Positions 47,881-59,544 of a stretch of 64,000 bases of DNA are shown here, one piece after another. The stretch is from Macquaria australasica (Eukaryota > Chordata > Actinopteri > Centrarchiformes > Percichthyidae), in assembly GCA_005408345.1 (NCBI GenBank), contig SEMN01000321.1:186001-250000 (forward strand), read 5' to 3'. Each line of letters begins with the position of its first letter. Positions within the stretch are counted from its first letter, which is position 1. The notes under the pieces were generated by a model. The model ran no database searches and was not told where the DNA came from. It saw nothing but the letters and a program-made list of their open reading frames with translations. Both the position numbers and the translations under genes were made by a program.

Positions 47881-48574
47881 TAATTACTACGGCCACTAAA
47901 GGTCGCTGTACACACAAACGTAAATATGGGTCATAATAAGCTGCTGCACAGACAACCTATATGGATGTATTTTTGGGGAGGGCAGTCTCCCTTGTAGAGG
48001 TCAAGCTGCAAAAACAGTGATTCCTACATTTCTTAAGTTGCAACTTGAATCAGTTTGTAACATCAGTTATTTTCTCAGACTCGACAAAGCTCCTGCAGAG
48101 CCACAAAAGGCATCATCCAACTGTTTTCACCAGCTGAGTGGTACTAACAATGTCCAAACGTTAGTCTGTTCGCACAATTAAAGGCTGCAAATCAGTCTCT
48201 GTTTTTCCTTTGGTAGTGCCCCTGAGTTCTGTCAGTCCACTGATTGATTAATTAATTCAGCTCTGGAAACTGCACTGAGCTCCAGAATATATAAGTGATA
48301 TTACTGCAAACTCTCTGTGCTGTGGGTGCATATTAACACAGGTCCTCTTGAGGAAATAAGAGCCTTTTCCTCGTGATAATGCACAGAGAGGATCCAGACT
48401 GAACAGAGGATGTGTGCTGTATGATTGATGGTGTGTTTCTATATGACTAACACACATGCAGCTCCTCTCTGTGTGTTATCTGCAGCCCCTCAGCATCTTG
48501 GCAGACTACCCGCACATCTACACGTCTGATACTAACAAGGCTCATGTATATTTAACTGCTGGGGTTCTGTTCAT

Positions 48575-48770
48575 GATCAGAATGTGATGGTGATGCATGG
48601 GGCATATAAAATGCAAATGCAGGGGCTCCTGAGCTCTGCTCCTGCTCCCCTGCAGGCCTTCCAAGGTTCTATGTAAATGAAGCCAATCAAAGGCCTGTGA
48701 GTGGCTTTACAGCCACCATCACAAAGCTATCAAACCTCATCTGAGGCATGTGGGATGAGGGCGTCTCTGC
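48575..48770. promoter_or_regulatory. possible conserved regulatory segment with octamer
   Basis: Includes CATATAAAATGCAAATGCAG, with the octamer ATGCAAAT recognised by POU factors, and TATGTAAATGAAGCCAATCA. Repeat-free and of mixed composition. Inference. Confidence 0.3.
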
Positions 48771-48904
48771 AGCACGAGCAGGAATAAAAAACATCAGGCT
48801 TCCAACAGTTCTTTCATGTTCCATATATTAATGTTTAAGAGCTTTTATTTTTCATATTAAAGACTTGGGTTGGTCTTCATTATGATGTATGATGATAGCA
48901 GCTG

Positions 48905-49250
48905 TCAGCCGGGCCGTGTCACTACAGCTGGATACTATTTCTCACTACCACCACAGACAGAGGCAGGGCAAAGCCATCGAAATGAAATCTACACTCGACT
49001 GCATTATTCATGCAAAACAGCTGACCACATTTTTTAGGCTGACATTAATCTTTCTGACATAAATGCAGTGCATGTATTGAAGTAAATATTGTCAGGCGGA
49101 TGAAATAAGCAGTGTGAGAATAAGGTCTTCAAACAGGAATTAGAGCGCTAATAGTGGTAGTCTGCATTATGATGACCACTGACTCGCTTTACCTTTTATT
49201 ATCATTATTATATTTTTTAATCTTAGTACTCCATCGCCAACAACAGCCGT
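48905..49250. promoter_or_regulatory. possible conserved regulatory segment
   Basis: Repeat-free block with CTGCATTATTCATGCAAAAC, GCTGACATTAATCTTTCTGA and GGAATTAGAGCGCTAATAG. Close to the octamer-bearing segment, it may be part of one regulatory region. Not tested. Confidence 0.25.
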
Positions 49251-49462
49251 TAACTGTCAGGTGATAATCTGCCCAGTATAAAAGAAACACAGCTTCAGCT
49301 GGTCTTCCAGCCTAGAGGCCTCACACACACTCGCTAACTAAACAACTCGATCCACAGTCCAGAAGAACCAAAACACCAGGACACAGATCCAGACCCAAAT
49401 CTTTTTCATAACAGTGTGAACAGCAGAAACCACATGGACTCTGATCTTTTCAGTTCTGATTT

Positions 49463-49558
49463 CTGGTCTCTGTTCAGGTCTCTGTTCTGGTTTCTGTTCA
49501 GGTCTCTGATCTGGTTTCTGTTCAGGTCTCTGATCTGGTTTCTGTTCAGGTCTCTGTT
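49463..49558 (+). repeat. 24-bp tandem repeat, four copies
   Basis: Four consecutive 24-bp units of the form CTGGTTTCTGTTCAGGTCTC plus TGAT or TGTT, with few changes. As 24 is divisible by three, one frame stays open and encodes an eight-residue Phe/Leu/Trp-rich repeat (WFLFRSLI-like). No flanking gene structure. Confidence 0.9.
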
Positions 49559-50344
49559 CATTCTTTTGCTGCAGAGTCAGACTGTGAAGACAGAAAAGTT
49601 TGACCTTTCACCCTAATTACACATTAACCAGAACAGTCCGTCAGTGGTGATTAACCTATTCTCAGGGTTCAAGATCCAACACTGAATTATTCAGCCTGTG
49701 ACTTTAATCCACCATGTTTGAGATAATGAAAGAATCAGTGTCTTTAATCTCATCTGCACAAATGAGTCCTTTGAATCTCATTTGGGGTTTTTTGGGGCAT
49801 CTGTTTCCTTCTGTGTCTCACCACTGTGGAAATAAACTGCAGGCTTGTAACAGCCGATAATAAGCTTTAATATCCAACAGATAACAATACAGTTTGAAAA
49901 TCAAATGTGCGTCTGAATGGGATGGAAACAAAAAAAAAGACATTTACAGATGATTTCATAAACCGAGTATTATCACAGTCTGCTGAACAGTGAAACAAAA
50001 GAGTGATTTCAATCAGCGCGTCTACAACTTCACACTCATCTCAAACAAGATGCTGAACCTTTCATAAGAGAGGGTACAGTCAGCTGGTGGTGCAGCTGCG
50101 TGTGTGTGTTTGTGTGTGTGGTGCAGCGGTGCAGCGGTGGCCACAGCTGTAGTTCCCTGCTGCCTGGAACAAAGCATGTTACAGTAAAAGTGGAATGTGG
50201 GACATAGTTGGTGGTTAAATTTGTCCCTCTGCTGACCCTGTAGTGAGTGTGTGTGTGTGTAGGATGTCTGGTGCTGACTGTCGGTAACATTTAAGCTGTT
50301 CAGCCTCCAGCTAGCAGAGGGTGTTTGTTTGTTCTGGATATGAA
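49559..50344. other. no gene seen
   Basis: GT-rich near 50100-50125 and 50245-50262. Frames here encode Thr/His repeats. Nothing else recognised. Confidence 0.5.
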
Positions 50345-50650
50345 ATCTGGGTAACACTTTATATTAACGTCCTTGTAATAAGCGTTAAACAGTAATAAGG
50401 CCCTTATAAGTTATTTTAAGATGCTTATTAACATTATTATCTGTTAATAAGACTAAGTATTAATAATAGCATCATACACATGTTTATTGTTAGATTATTT
50501 TTATTAAGACATTTATAAGCACTTATTAGAAACTTAGCCTTATGAGTTTCTTATAATTGTTTATAATAGCATTACAAACTAATTTATTGAGTCTTACTAA
50601 CTTACCTATTCTGTCCTTTACTAAGGTTTTTGTTGCTTTATTAAGGTTAA
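50345..50650 (+). mobile_element. probable AT-rich MITE (GGGTAACACTTTAT end)
   Basis: GGGTAACACTTTATATTAAC opens a segment of repeated TTATTAA/TTATAAG words (CTTATAAGTTATTTTAAGAT, AAGCACTTATTAGAAAC). This opening is familiar from fish DNA transposons. A matching inverted end was not found downstream, so this copy may be truncated. Confidence 0.4.
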
Positions 50651-50737
50651 AAAAAAACGTTATTATTCATTTATTAACAGTTAAATGTGCTTTTGCAGCT
50701 ACCGGATCTAAAGCGAGAACAATGCCTTATTAATGTT

Positions 50738-50905
50738 TAAAGAAAAGGATCAAATCTACACATTTGTGAAGCTGCAACCAACAAAAGTTTGGAAGTTTTG
50801 CTTTAAAAAATTACTTAAACGGTTATTTGATTATCAAAATAGTTGCTGATTAATTTGCTATCCAGCTATTAATAATCAATTAATCAACTAATCGTTGCAG
50901 CTCTA
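50738..50905 (-). mobile_element. CTGCAA hAT MITE, terminal portion
   Basis: It ends with ATCGTTGCAGCTCTA (terminal repeat). Inside are AAATAGTTGCTGATTAAT and diverged CAAATCTACACATTTGTGAAG. Only the left third of the family is present, in reverse orientation. Confidence 0.6.
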
Positions 50906-52934
50906 ATTTGAAGAACCTTTTTGGTTTGTTTGTTTTGTCAGTGTGTTTTTTAATTTACAAAATGTAAAGAAAGCATTGTTGATGTTCATAAATCCGTAGA
51001 AAGCATTCTGTGATTGTGTAAAAATCTAACGTAGTAAAGCTTTTCTGAAGCTTTCAGCTGCATCTTCATCAGTGAACGGAGCCGGCTCAGCTGGGATGCA
51101 GTTGAAAGCTCAGAAAAAACCCAGTAAGTGGACCATTGAGATTATTTATGTCACACATACTGATCCCAAGAATGAACTTTGATGCTCAAATTCAAAGAGC
51201 TGTGCAGACCGATTAACTATAACGTACTGAAAGAAAGAAAAGAACAGACGTATCCGTCCCATCGACATCATTTCTCAGACAACACCTTAGCTACGGGTTG
51301 CTAATTGTCATGTCAATTAAAGAAATATGTCAGTTTAGGAGTTGTTATTTCTGTGAGTCGTCTTACAACAACCTGTACAGCTGTACTGATCTCATCGAGG
51401 CTTGTCACCATTTTACTGCCATTTGTCTGTTGCTATATTTCATGGATGTAGAGTAGCTAAAGCTAGCTATGAAGGAAGATGACATCCACAGTCTTAATCC
51501 CACCTACACAGCTCTGATTGGTCGACTGTTTCAGCTGTCAATGAGCACGACATCAAGGCCGATTTGAATCACTGACAAACTGGGGATGACTGCAGTGATT
51601 CAGAGGTCTGATGCCCCAACATCAGCACTCTTCACAGGATCAATATCTGTTTATTAAGAAATTCATTTAAGCACTAATTTGGTGATTTGCTGGTCACAAA
51701 AATGTCTTTACATCTTGGTTAAAAACGGTCAAAATCCTTTCTTTTTTTTTTCATGTAAATGCTGTTGAAACAACTGTTAGAAGATGTCTGACTGTATTGT
51801 GTAACCTGTGTTTAGGCTGCGTCTCTACCTGCTGTGACACCTCATCACGTCTCATCGGCTCCAGCTTGACATTTCAGACATATACGTGTTATTGGACAAA
51901 CTGTTATCTGGTGTTTGATTAAAATACTCCAGTGTCGTGTGCAGCGAGGAAGCTTATTATTGTCCCTTCTGTGACCCTGTAGCTGGTGTTTGTGTGAAGC
52001 CATGTGCTTTGTTTGCCTCAGTTAAGACCACAGAGGATCAAGTGCTTAGTATCTGGAGGATGAGAAGGATTTAGTTTGTCAATTGTGTATGTATGGATTT
52101 ACTGTTTGCAACTTCCACTATAGTCATGACTCTACAGGAGCCCAGAGGGGACAGAAAGCTCTTTATGGACCACATGGTATGGATTTGATCTTTGAATGTC
52201 AAGCACAAGCTACTGGCTACACTGACTTTCTTCTTTTCTTCTGTTCATTACCTTATTCAGATTTTCAGCACTTAAAGTTTAAGAAAAAATGTCTTCATGT
52301 ATTTATGTGAAACCATCTCGATATTTACGGTAAGGACTTCAGAAGAACACAACAGTTGCCAGATTAGTGTGTGAAGCAGCCAAATATGTTATAAAGTAGA
52401 ATACTGAGATGTGTGTGGCTGTTTGTAATGAGTCAGCAGTGACATGAAACTAAAAACAGCATCTAATGTCATGCTGCAGAAAGTTTTTGTTGTTTGATGT
52501 TGCAGAACATTGAAAACAAAGGTGTGTGGTGCAAAATGTGCTCCACGGTGTGTTACTGTGTTGATATTTGTCAAAGCGACATCATCAATATGACGCGCAC
52601 CATCCAAACCTGAAGAACAGAAACATTAAAGGATGCTCCAAAATGCTTCCCACTGTTGACGCAAAAAAACATTGTTCAACCAAGACAATTATTCAAATTG
52701 TTGCAACACTTTCATATTGCACAACCCCGAAAAACATGGTCATCGAGGTTCGCCTTCCTGTTCCAAACAACAAGTGTCTGGTAGAGCAGACCAGCTGCAG
52801 ACTAAGCCAAGCAACGAACTGTAAAGCTCACATTTCTTTTTGACACGGAGGATACGGTGAATATTAAGTCCACTGCAAACACTTTGTACTTATTACTGGA
52901 AAAAAAAGGTACATTCACCTTCACGGTGAATTTC
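50906..52934. other. no gene seen
   Basis: 51300-51550 may hold an unrecognised old repeat (GCTGATTGGTCG-like words). Frames of 75 and 91 codons at 52083-52310 and 52568-52843 lack splice sites. Confidence 0.45.
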
Positions 52935-53095
52935 GGACTTTGACAACAAAAGAGCATGTTTGTAATTATGCAGAGCGAGGCCTTTATTTCAAATGGAGAG
53001 ATCAGCTGCTCTCTCTCAGGCCGCCTTGTGAGCCAAAGCTCCACGCTGACCTTCTCGCCAAAGTTCAATTTAATTGACCTCAAATGCACGGACAT
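52935..53095. promoter_or_regulatory. possible conserved regulatory segment
   Basis: Repeat-free block with TTTGTAATTATGCAGAGCG, CCTTTATTTCAAATGGAGAG and TTCAATTTAATTGACCTCAA. Both strands are open here for about 57-99 codons, but no splice sites match, so non-coding conservation seems likelier than coding. Confidence 0.28.
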
Positions 53096-54001
53096 CCACA
53101 ACCTGGGTCCAATGGGATTCTGGCAATGATGGGAGGCAAACAGTTTTACTCTACAGAAGAATGAAGTTGCTTTTCAGGGAGAACATTCACTTTTCACACG
53201 GCCACAAGAGGTCGCTTGTCTGGAAAACATTAAACGTAGGTTGAGTGTTTCAACAAAAGACCAAGACTGACGACAAACCAAAACTCAAAAATAAAAGTGA
53301 GAGAGAGTTCCTCCCAGTGAATGCTGGACCGACAAACATCAACAGCAGAACGAGCCTCCATGAGAGAATGATTTCCTCTCAGCAGCCATTCCTGCTACTT
53401 AGAGGTGGAAAGGCAGGTTTAGTATCAGTACTGCTGAATGTACTCACATTTTAGGATCCATGCTTAAAACAGTACTTCAAACCTTCAGTTATTAAACTCA
53501 TCTTCTGCTGTCACCTGCCACACGGAGATTTAACCATGAGAGTCAAGGTTCATTAACATGTTTTTGCATGTTTTCTACCTGTTTGGTTAATGTATGTGCA
53601 GGCCGTCACACCTGCTCTGACAGAGCTGAACGGTACAACACAGAGGAACATGCAGCTGTAATTGGTCGCAGCAGATGATACGTGGTGCCCTTTTCAAACT
53701 ACAGTCAGAACAGACACTAAAGCCAGCCGCAACTTGCTTCAGTGCTGCTGTGAAGTCCAATTCTCTGTTATTACTTTTTTTAAACATTTATTTATGCAGG
53801 GAGCTGTATTGCTGAGCGTGCATGTCTTAATGAAGGTTGCCGCAGCTGCAATAAAAGTGTTTTTAAATATTAAAGCTTGGTCAATTGTTGTGTAAGAGAA
53901 GCTGATTATTCTTCTGTGTTCATTGGGGCTTTTTTTGTGCTGCGAGCTGCCAAATACAAACACAGCGCTCTTTACTGGCTGCCAACTGGAAGTTCAGTGC
54001 C
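53096..54001. other. no gene seen
   Basis: No recognised repeat, RNA or exon-like block. Confidence 0.5.
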
Positions 54002-54031
54002 TCACCCATGATCACCCATGATCACCCATGA
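54002..54031 (+). repeat. 10-bp tandem repeat, three copies
   Basis: Three perfect TCACCCATGA units. Confidence 0.95.
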
Positions 54032-55197
54032 TCCCGTAGACAGCAATTGATGAAGTAGGGGAGAGTGATATTTTGACATCCACATCCTGGATTTCTCACC
54101 CTGGTCAGGGGACTGAGGAGTCACACACCTGCTGGTTTATCACCTGCTTTGGGTGATAATCCATCATTATTTATTGGCATCAGTGGGAGCGTATTGTGAT
54201 GATATGATCATGTAAGTTTTGCATTTTACAAAGTTCTGCTGTCCAAATGAATGATGAAGTTATTCAGGTTCTTGTTACACACACAAAGAACTTTGTCTGA
54301 TAATGCAACCCAGTGGAACATCAGTTTAATTATTCTATATGCAATTACAGTATATATACAGTATATATTAAAATATACACTTAATATTCAAACATGGGTT
54401 TATCCAGGCTCGACTTGAGTAGGGGACACAAATAAAACTTGATTACGTTACAGCTGTATTATATTGAACTGAATTGTATTAAGGTGACAAAGGTTCCCTT
54501 TGTGTGTTGCTGTGAGACAGAGAAATTTCACCCTGCAGGTTCTTTAATGAGTCCATCGTCAGGTCCATTGTGTACAGTGTGAAGTAGCCAACACAAACAA
54601 TACATCCCATAAAAGGCTGGGAGTTCACATAACGAGCTAACGCCATCCATCGAGAAAGTGCTGAAGTCACAGGTGTCTAGAGGCCTAATGGAGGAATATC
54701 AAACTGAATGCAGATGTCTAAGGCACGCTACATCACTTCCTGTGCCCCAAAACAGAGACGCTCCGTTGTGTTGCTGAGGTTAAAAGGGCACCCTGATGAC
54801 ACATCTTATAAATCTGATATAACCAAAGTAACCAAGTGCAAGACATGTGGCTGATGAAGAGAGACACGACGAAATCAAGAGAAACGTTTAAATACCAACT
54901 TCTAGCGAGCAAAATCAAGAGTTACCACGGTCAAACTTTTGGTACATTTGGTGGTCCTGGTCTACTAACTGATCCCTCATTGTGGGTTTCCTCTGTATTT
55001 GAAGTCCCGTTGTCCTTTTCCATGTTTCAGTATCCACAGTGGTACCTTTTAGCTGGTCAATCCAACCAAACTTTATTATTACACATGAAATAAGTTACTG
55101 TCACATCACAACATGAACTGAAAGCATTCATGTTCTGCTGCGTCTCTAAATTTTGAGAATTTTCAAAGTCACTGTGTCTCCTGAGACTTCATTGTAC
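54032..55197. other. no gene seen
   Basis: Short TATATA runs near 54350-54376. A minus-strand frame at 54479-54670 is mildly protein-like (YFTLYTMDLTMDSLKNLQ) but has no splice support. Confidence 0.4.
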
Positions 55198-55391
55198 CTG
55201 GAGAATAAAGTGACTCCTGGTCACATGACCTGACGCGGCTCTTCCTCCCGGATGCTCTGAGGCCAAGTATCTCTGCATCTCACAGCTATTGTTCTCCACC
55301 AGACTCTGCTCTGTCTGCAGCATCAGTGATGGTCGATAAGGTCTGAGTTCTCTCAACAGATAAAAAGCACTGGTGTAGCTGCTATTTCTGT
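55198..55391 (-). CDS. weak candidate internal exon
   Basis: A minus-strand frame is open across 194 bp between a possible acceptor (GAGAGCAG after a GT-rich run) and CTCCAG followed by GTACAATG. The phase is 1 in and 0 out, 2 bases plus 64 codons. It reads DRNSSYTSAFYLLRELRPYR and later SLVENNSCEMQRYLASEHPG. The frame stays open slightly beyond both proposed edges. Third positions show only a mild G/C preference and the acceptor lies in a microsatellite-like run, so chance is a real alternative. The strand agrees with the exon at 37458-37663 about 18 kb away, but nothing else links them. Confidence 0.2.
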
Positions 55392-56154
55392 CTGCTCTCA
55401 CACACACACAGACAAATACAAAACGCTGCTGGTGCTGCCCTTTAGAGTGGAACGATCACCAGGCACAGAGATGTGAGACGTGGTGGAGGGGACACATTGT
55501 GTGTGAATGTTAGAAATGAAGAAAGAGGGTGAACTGTAGAGGAAGAAAGAAAGAAAGGAAGTAAAGATGTGACCAGAAAAATGGAAATGGGATCTGAGCA
55601 AAGGCCTGAGATAAAATGACGTGTACAAAGACAAGAAACTAAATTTCCATCTTCATTATTTTACCAGCCAAGTAGGGTTTAAGGATCATTCACTGTTTTT
55701 CCAGATAAACTATAAGTTCAGAGGAGGACTCCGAACTCCATTTGCGGTGCTACCAGTCAAAACAGGACTTCTTTTACAAGCGTTTTTGAAAAGCAATGAT
55801 AGTGTAAAAACACAGACAGAGTCTTTGAATCCAACCACAGGTTTCTGAAGGAGACTTTGTGAAGCTGTGTTTGGGGCCATCTTTGTCAGCTAGGAAAGAG
55901 TGGATTCACGAGGATTGAGACAGAAACTGTGAATCTGAGCATTTGGAATAAACCGAGTGGAGGAGAGGTGGACTATACTGCAGGAGTGGTTTGAGAAGTT
56001 TCTATGAAGGTTCTGATACTTTCTTTCCAGCGTAGTATCCCTCGGCTGGAAGACGATTAACATCCAACTCCAACACTCAGTGCAGATACAGGAAGTAGTT
56101 TGTCCTTAATGCAGGGAGGCAGAAGGTAAGGATGTTCATGCAGGAGGCCTGACA
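55392..56154. other. no gene seen
   Basis: A short AC tract near 55400 and purine-rich sequence at 55515-55565. No other feature. Confidence 0.45.
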
Positions 56155-56275
56155 TTAATGTTTTAATAGCCGTAACCACGATCTTTCGCTAACCTTAACC
56201 GACAGTTTTAACTGCCCAACCATAGTTTATATGACATAACCATGATCTTTCCCCATTCTTATTCAAAATGTAGTT
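56155..56275. repeat. fragment of the dispersed AACCATGATCTTT-type repeat
   Basis: GCCGTAACCACGATCTTTCG and GACATAACCATGATCTTTCC. The hAT element at 56281 inserted right at its edge. Confidence 0.45.
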
Positions 56276-56280
56276 GCCAT

Positions 56281-57065
56281 CAGTGGTGTACTGTACTTAA
56301 GTATTTTTTGGAAGTATCAATACTTGAGTTTTTATATTTCTGTCAACTTTCACTTTTACATTTTGTAAATAAAAAGTGTACTTTTACTGCGATGCATTTC
56401 CCATAAGCATCTTCGTTACATCGTTACTACAAAATAAAATCAGAAGAAATTTGGCAGCCTAATGATGTTGGAACACAGACTGCAAGCAAGCAGGAGCAAG
56501 CTAGCTTGAAAGTTATATCACTGGTTAATCACGTTAATGCGCAAGTGCAAACAAGTGCTCTCAAAGCGTGGACGAATAAAGGACGAATAAAGGATGAATA
56601 AATCACAAATAAAGGATGAATAAAGGATGAATAAAGGACGAATAAATGACGAATAAAGGACGAATAAAGGACGAATAAAGGATGAATAAAGGAATGGGAG
56701 GGAAGGAAAAACAAAGGATTTTGTTCTTTAAATTCTTTAGGTTGTGAATTTCAAGTGAGGTTCAAGTGTAATGTACACTCCATTTTTAAGGTGGTGTACT
56801 TAAAAGAATAAACGTCATAATTCACAAAATTCTCACTGCTTGCTTTTTTTTTAACAGCATTTACTTGTACTTTTACTTTCAATACTTAAGTACATTTAAT
56901 ATCAGAAAATTACTTTTGATACTTAAGTATAGTAAATATCAGATACTTTCAAACTTTTACTCAAGTAATATTACAACAGGTGACTAACTTCTACCAAAGT
57001 CATTTTCTGATGAGATACTTGTACTTTTACTCAAGTGTGGCTTTCAGGTACTTTATACACCACTG
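56281..57065. mobile_element. full-length non-autonomous hAT element (TACTTTTACT family)
   Basis: Terminal inverted repeats start CAGTGGTGTA and end TACACCACTG. The flanking 8-mers GTTGCCAT (56273-56280) and ATTGCCAT (57066-57073) match at seven of eight positions, the target duplication expected of hAT elements. The subterminal regions repeat words such as ACTTAAGTA and TACTTTTACT, a familiar fish family. The 785-bp interior includes an 11-bp tandem repeat (56570-56690) and unrelated sequence, and encodes no transposase. Confidence 0.8.
56570..56690 (+). repeat. 11-bp minisatellite inside the hAT element
   Basis: Eleven units of GGACGAATAAA with variants GGATGAATAAA, TCACAAATAAA and TGACGAATAAA. 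The minus-strand Phe/Ile/Tyr/Ser repeat frame is an artefact. Confidence 0.93.
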
Positions 57066-57236
57066 ATTGCCATGCATGGATTTTGTAGGAAGCAAAGTTA
57101 AGAACGTTAGCATTAGACGTTTTGCAGAGTCGTCCAACATCAGCATCCTTCTCTGGTGATGGGGTTGTTGTTTTTCTGCACCATGAAAACTGGGTCACTT
57201 TGTTTGCAAATCATTGCAATCTCTGTGAATCACAAC

Positions 57237-57527
57237 TGGTATTTTAAATGTTTCGTCAACAAAATATCAGAAATTGAAGACACGTGTTCTCATAGCCCAA
57301 GGTGTTGTCTTCTAATTGATTTTATTTGTCAGCTGAAAAACCCAATCAGGTTCAGCTTAAACTAGTATAAGACAGAGGAAAACAAATCCTTTGATCAGAT
57401 TGGAGAATGTTTGGCATTTTTATAAAGTTAACTTACTGAAAACAATTCAAAGATTATTAATATAGTTGTTGATTTAATACCTACCGATTGACTAATAGAT
57501 TAACTGACTGATGGTTTCAGCACTGGA
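57237..57527 (-). mobile_element. diverged CTGCAA hAT MITE copy
   Basis: Diverged blocks occur in the family order for reverse orientation: ATAGCCCAAGGTGTTGTCTT, CTGAAAAACCCAATC, AGAATGTTTGGCATTTTTAT and TTGACTAATAGATTAACTG. The outer terminus is mutated. Confidence 0.5.
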
Positions 57528-57834
57528 GTGTTTAATACTCAAACAATAGATTTCGTAGATGATAATCATTTTCATTTCTGGCTTCTCTAACTTGCTTTTT
57601 TATTAACAGCAATTTGGCAATTTGGCAGCAAGTGTTAAACCCATGGGGTAAGTGAGAGAGGTTTTTTGGGGGGTGAACTGACCTTTTAAGGCCTTGTAGC
57701 TGCAGTTTATACATTCATAGTGCTTCTCCATAACTAGGCTTTCTTTAGTAATTTAGAGGGTGGGGGCTTATTATTATTATTATTATTCCAAAGCCCTCGG
57801 GGGTAAAGAGGAGCTCGTGGTAATGATGATGATG
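57528..57834. other. no gene; short TTA and GAT tracts
   Basis: (TTA)n at 57768-57787 and (GAT)n at 57820-57836. Otherwise nothing recognised. Confidence 0.6.
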
Positions 57835-58215
57835 ATGGGTTGGTAATATCTAATTTCTCTCGCTCCCTGTGTTTCTCCCCACAGTGACCAGCTGCATCCA
57901 TAATTGGCCATGTGTTTAAAAAAGATGATCAATAAAAACAAAGCAAGACGGCCGCCTTCTTCTTTAAAATCTCGAAGCCATTTTCAGTCCGCTTCAAAAC
58001 ACGCTTATCTTTTTAAGGCGATCCCGAGGCTCTGTATCGATCTGTTTGTTTCCTGCCAAACAAAGACACCCCAATGAGATGGGAAGGGAATTAAAAAAGG
58101 AAAAGACAGAGAGAGCAGGCCAGCGGAGCCTCGCAAAGCCGACAACTGGCCTGCTCTGTCTTTGGAGCTGTGGCCAGTGGGTACCTTTGTTTTGTGGGCG
58201 AATATTACAGGAAAT
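57835..58215. promoter_or_regulatory. possible conserved regulatory segment with hairpin
   Basis: Repeat-free block holding CATCCATAATTGGCCATGTG, TTCAAAACACGCTTATCTTT, CTCTGTATCGATCTGTTTG and CCCAATGAGATGGGAAGG. Within it AGAGCAGGCCAG (58112-58123) and CTGGCCTGCTCT (58146-58157) form a perfect 12-bp inverted repeat around a 22-base loop. A strong acceptor-like CTCCCTGTGTTTCTCCCCACAG ends at 57885, and an AATAAA lies at about 57930, so an untranslated terminal exon is an alternative reading. Confidence 0.33.
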
Positions 58216-58597
58216 AAGACCTGGGCAGAGATACAGAAAGACATAATTAAACAACAGGGTTGCATATGAACTGTGAGGAGAATATAAAGAACTTTCTTCA
58301 TGTAACGGCACTGGATGGAGCATTTAAAAGTCCTCTATGATCTTCCACAGACTCAACAGTAGCAGATTGTTTCTTGCCTCTTGGGTGAGTCTCAGCCCTG
58401 ACTGGCAGTTATTTTCTGACTTTGCTACAGTACTGGAGTACTACAGCAGAGAAGTTCACATACTGATACAAACTGCACTGCACCCTGTACTTTCATTGCA
58501 TGCATCCCAGGTTAACAGTGTCAGCATAGTAACAGATTTCTCACCTGCTAAGAGAACCTCTGCAGCCTCAGCAGAATTTGTCTGGTGTTTCCTTTGT

Positions 58598-59107
58598 CTT
58601 AGGCTCCATCCGCCAGAGTAGCATCCACACTACTCTGGCGTTTTATAACCCCTAAAACTGAGACCTTTTAACGATGACGCAGACGCCCACGTTCACTTCC
58701 TGATTGACGTGTCCTTCCCTGATTCGTCACGAACCTGTCATGTGACCCCTTCCTGTCTTGACTCCCAGCGGTCAATTTAACATTAATAACGAATCACATC
58801 ACTTCCTGTCAGTAACGGTTCCACCTGGTCGTCGGTCCAACAGAGAAATCTCTGCTCTGACTTTTCTCCATTGTTGTTCTTCATTCATAGTATTTCCTGC
58901 AACTAACTAATCAACCAACCGCAGAGCAGACAATCTGCTTCCTGTTTACACCGGCACGTGAATGGTCATGTGATATGCGTTTCCAGGCGTGTAGTATGGA
59001 CGGAGATTATTTCTGAAACTGTGATAAAACGCTCGTGTGGATGGAGATCGTGTTAGTTAAAACAGTAGTTTAAAACAGTGTTTTATTAATGTGGATGTAG
59101 CCTTAGT
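58598..59107. mobile_element. probable DNA transposon with AGGCTACATCCACA ends
   Basis: The left end TTAGGCTCCATCCGCC (with TAGCATCCACACTACTCTGG just inside) and the right end AATGTGGATGTAGCCTTA are imperfect inverted repeats, in the style of fish MITEs with GGCTACATCCACA termini. The target duplication is not clear. No coding capacity. Confidence 0.5.
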
Positions 59108-59190
59108 TGTAAGTTGAAAGGATTACCTGTCATTTCTGTGCACGTGTGTGTGCGAGCAGCCAAGGAAGTAATTGTTACAAAGGGTGAAAA

Positions 59191-59262
59191 TACAAACTAC
59201 AGGGATACAGGTAGTAATAATACAAACTATAGAGATACAGGTGGTGATATTACAAACTGTAG
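59191..59262 (+). repeat. 30-bp tandem repeat, 2.4 copies
   Basis: Two 30-bp units beginning TACAAACTA and containing GATACAGGT, plus a partial third. Confidence 0.85.
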
Positions 59263-59544
59263 GCGATGAACCCCGGCGCTGCAGAGCTCAGCCCGGCTGG
59301 CCGGCTCCCATGCATAAAACATTCACTCCCATGTCTGCTGCAACCCAGTGAGTCAGACACAGAAAGAGAAAAATAAATAAAGGAAGACTTTTAATTGTTT
59401 TATCTTTATATCAGGGCTTTTATATATTGATTTTGGTTAATTACAACTACAAGTACTGTGATATTTATAGTATTATACCTCCCATATGTCTCTCCTGTCC
59501 TCTCCTCATCCATGTGCCTGTTATTTCTCCTGTTTCCTCCAGTC

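Noticed and set aside
56570..56690. Array of regularly spaced units, considered as a CRISPR-like array
   Set aside because: Units are contiguous 11-mers without spacers, and the host is a vertebrate; it is a minisatellite.
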